A program made the position numbers and the translations under genes. From assembly GCF_000024845.1 (NCBI RefSeq), contig NC_013501.1, positions 1,716,874-1,780,873 of the forward strand: a DNA stretch of 64,000 nt, in the 5' to 3' direction. The notes under the pieces are model-generated. The model was not told the DNA's origin and ran no database searches. It saw only the letters and a list, made by a program, of their open reading frames with translations. The DNA is from Rhodothermus marinus DSM 4252. Lineage in GTDB: Bacteria; Bacteroidota; Rhodothermia; Rhodothermales; Rhodothermaceae. Of the stretch, positions 63,128 to 64,000 are shown in pieces (position 1 is the stretch's first letter; every line of letters begins with the position of its first letter).

Positions 63128-63961
63128 ATGGGCATGCATGCAGACCTCGTGCAGCAGTTCGATCTGAGCGGCCGGGTGGCGCTCGTCACCGGCGGTAGCG
63201 GCGCGCTCGGACGCGCCATGGCGCGCGGCCTGGCCATGGCCGGTGCCCGGGTGGCCCTGCTGGCCCGCCGACCGGAGCGCCTGCAGGAAGCCGTGGCCGA
63301 GATCGAGCAACTCGGCGGCGAAGCGCTGGCCCTTCCGGGCGACGTGCTGGATCGCGCTTCGCTCGAAAAGGCCCGGGAAACCCTGCTGAGCCACTGGGAT
63401 CGGCTCGACATCCTGGTCAACGGCGCCGGCGGCAACGTCCGGGAGGCCACGCTCGAACCCGGCCACACCGTCTTCGAGCTGACCGAAGAAGCCTTCCGCA
63501 GGGTCATCGACCTGAACCTGATGGGCACCATCCTTCCCACCCTGATCTTCGGGGAAGTGATGGCCCGGCAGCGGCGCGGCGTGATCGTCAACGTCTCGTC
63601 CATGGCCGCCACCCGCATCCTCACCCGCGTGGTGGGCTACAGCGCGGCCAAGGCCGCCGTGGAGAATTTCACGCGCTGGATGGCCGTGGAACTGGCCCGC
63701 ACCTACGGCGAAGGGCTTCGCGTCAATGCGATCGCGCCGGGCTTCTTCCTGGGCGAGCAGAACCGGCATCTGCTGCTCCGCGAAGACGGATCGCTGACCG
63801 AACGCGGCCAGGCGATCCTCGCGCATACCCCTATGGGACGCTTCGGCGAGGCCGATGATCTGATCGGCACGCTCGTCTGGCTGTGCAGCGACGCTTCGCG
63901 CTTTGTGACGGGCGTCGTGGTTCCTGTTGACGGAGGATTTTCCATCTACACCGGCATCTGA
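63128..63961 (+). CDS. SDR family oxidoreductase, probable D-mannonate oxidoreductase
   Basis: A 277-residue short-chain dehydrogenase/reductase. The cofactor loop is TGGSGALGRAMA, NNAG is replaced by NGAGGN, the catalytic serine and YxxxK appear in VSSMAATRIL...YSAAKAAVENF, and NAIAPGFFLGEQNRHLL is characteristic of SDR-type mannonate/fructuronate oxidoreductases in hexuronate operons. It would reduce fructuronate to mannonate reversibly. The LacI gene is divergent from it, and another gene starts 1 nt after its stop. The substrate is inferred from these features. Confidence 0.82.
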   Translation: MGMHADLVQQFDLSGRVALVTGGSGALGRAMARGLAMAGARVALLARRPERLQEAVAEIEQLGGEALALPGDVLDRASLEKARETLLSHWDRLDILVNGAGGNVREATLEPGHTVFELTEEAFRRVIDLNLMGTILPTLIFGEVMARQRRGVIVNVSSMAATRILTRVVGYSAAKAAVENFTRWMAVELARTYGEGLRVNAIAPGFFLGEQNRHLLLREDGSLTERGQAILAHTPMGRFGEADDLIGTLVWLCSDASRFVTGVVVPVDGGFSIYTGI

Positions 63962-63962
63962 A

Positions 63963-64000
63963 ATGGTAACGGTACTGCAAACCCTCCTGCAGCGCCCTCG
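63963..64000 (+). CDS. Start of the next gene in the hexuronate operon (cut by window edge)
   Basis: An ATG one base after the SDR stop opens a frame reading MVTVLQTLLQRP to the window end. Only 12 codons are visible. The N terminus resembles that of KDPG-aldolase-type proteins, which would fit the operon, but the fragment is too short to assign. Confidence 0.4.
   Translation, partial: MVTVLQTLLQRP

Overview
The window is high-GC DNA from a Bacteroidota/Rhodothermota-type bacterium, most like Rhodothermus. This organism call is inferred from gene content. Supporting features are a SusC/SusD pair, secreted proteins with type IX secretion (T9SS) C-terminal domains, a PorV-like protein, a GWxTD lipoprotein, a fused E1 alpha/beta dehydrogenase, and TAnnTTTG-type -7 boxes in several intergenic gaps. 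Coding density is very high: no gene-free stretch reaches 300 bases, and many neighbours overlap by 1-19 nt. I see no rRNA, tRNA, CRISPR, insertion sequence or prophage.

Layout: (1) 1-7758: a metallo-hydrolase/TetR pair with a palindromic operator, a phosphoglycerate dehydrogenase-like enzyme, a GWxTD lipoprotein, and the gatB - TlpA-like - tpiA operon. (2) 7967-18116: a galactan-degradation locus. It has a secreted beta-galactosidase and, convergent to it, a five-gene operon: secreted T9SS protein, ECF sigma factor, SusC, SusD, GH53 galactanase. (3) 18285-30129: bcp, the E1 fusion, a polyprenyl-phosphate sugar transferase, a radical SAM protein, an operon PorV-like - mtnA - tonB - Uma2, an rRNA methyltransferase, a stand-alone CBM48 protein and a degenerate beta-lactamase-fold protein.

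(4) 30213-42370: an acetate locus. It holds an SSS symporter, its DUF4212 partner, an outer-membrane porin, acs, and a tight operon ArsR - small membrane protein - SSS/histidine-kinase fusion - receiver-only regulator - pseudo-kinase. Divergent from that operon is a membrane-anchored PAS protein carrying a DEDDh exonuclease. Its middle region resembles the ATPase-like part of the pseudo-kinase. I consider this pair the most unusual system in the window.

(5) 42352-50294: an orphan ParA, lnt-maf-GATase-aguB-aguA, and an HDOD/folB/PfkB group. (6) 50419-58824: two DUF883-like membrane proteins, then a cluster of a 1000-residue TPR protein, a beta-barrel, a 68-residue HU-like protein, an HU-TM-SPOR protein, ExbB and ExbD. 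No TonB or TolA gene lies in that cluster, so it may be an energised envelope system in which the HU-SPOR protein replaces the usual transducer. (7) 58828-64000: yifB/comM, an unknown gene, nadK, and a LacI regulator divergent from a mannonate-oxidoreductase-like SDR that starts a probable hexuronate operon cut by the window edge.

All functional calls come from reading motifs and context. No database search was run.
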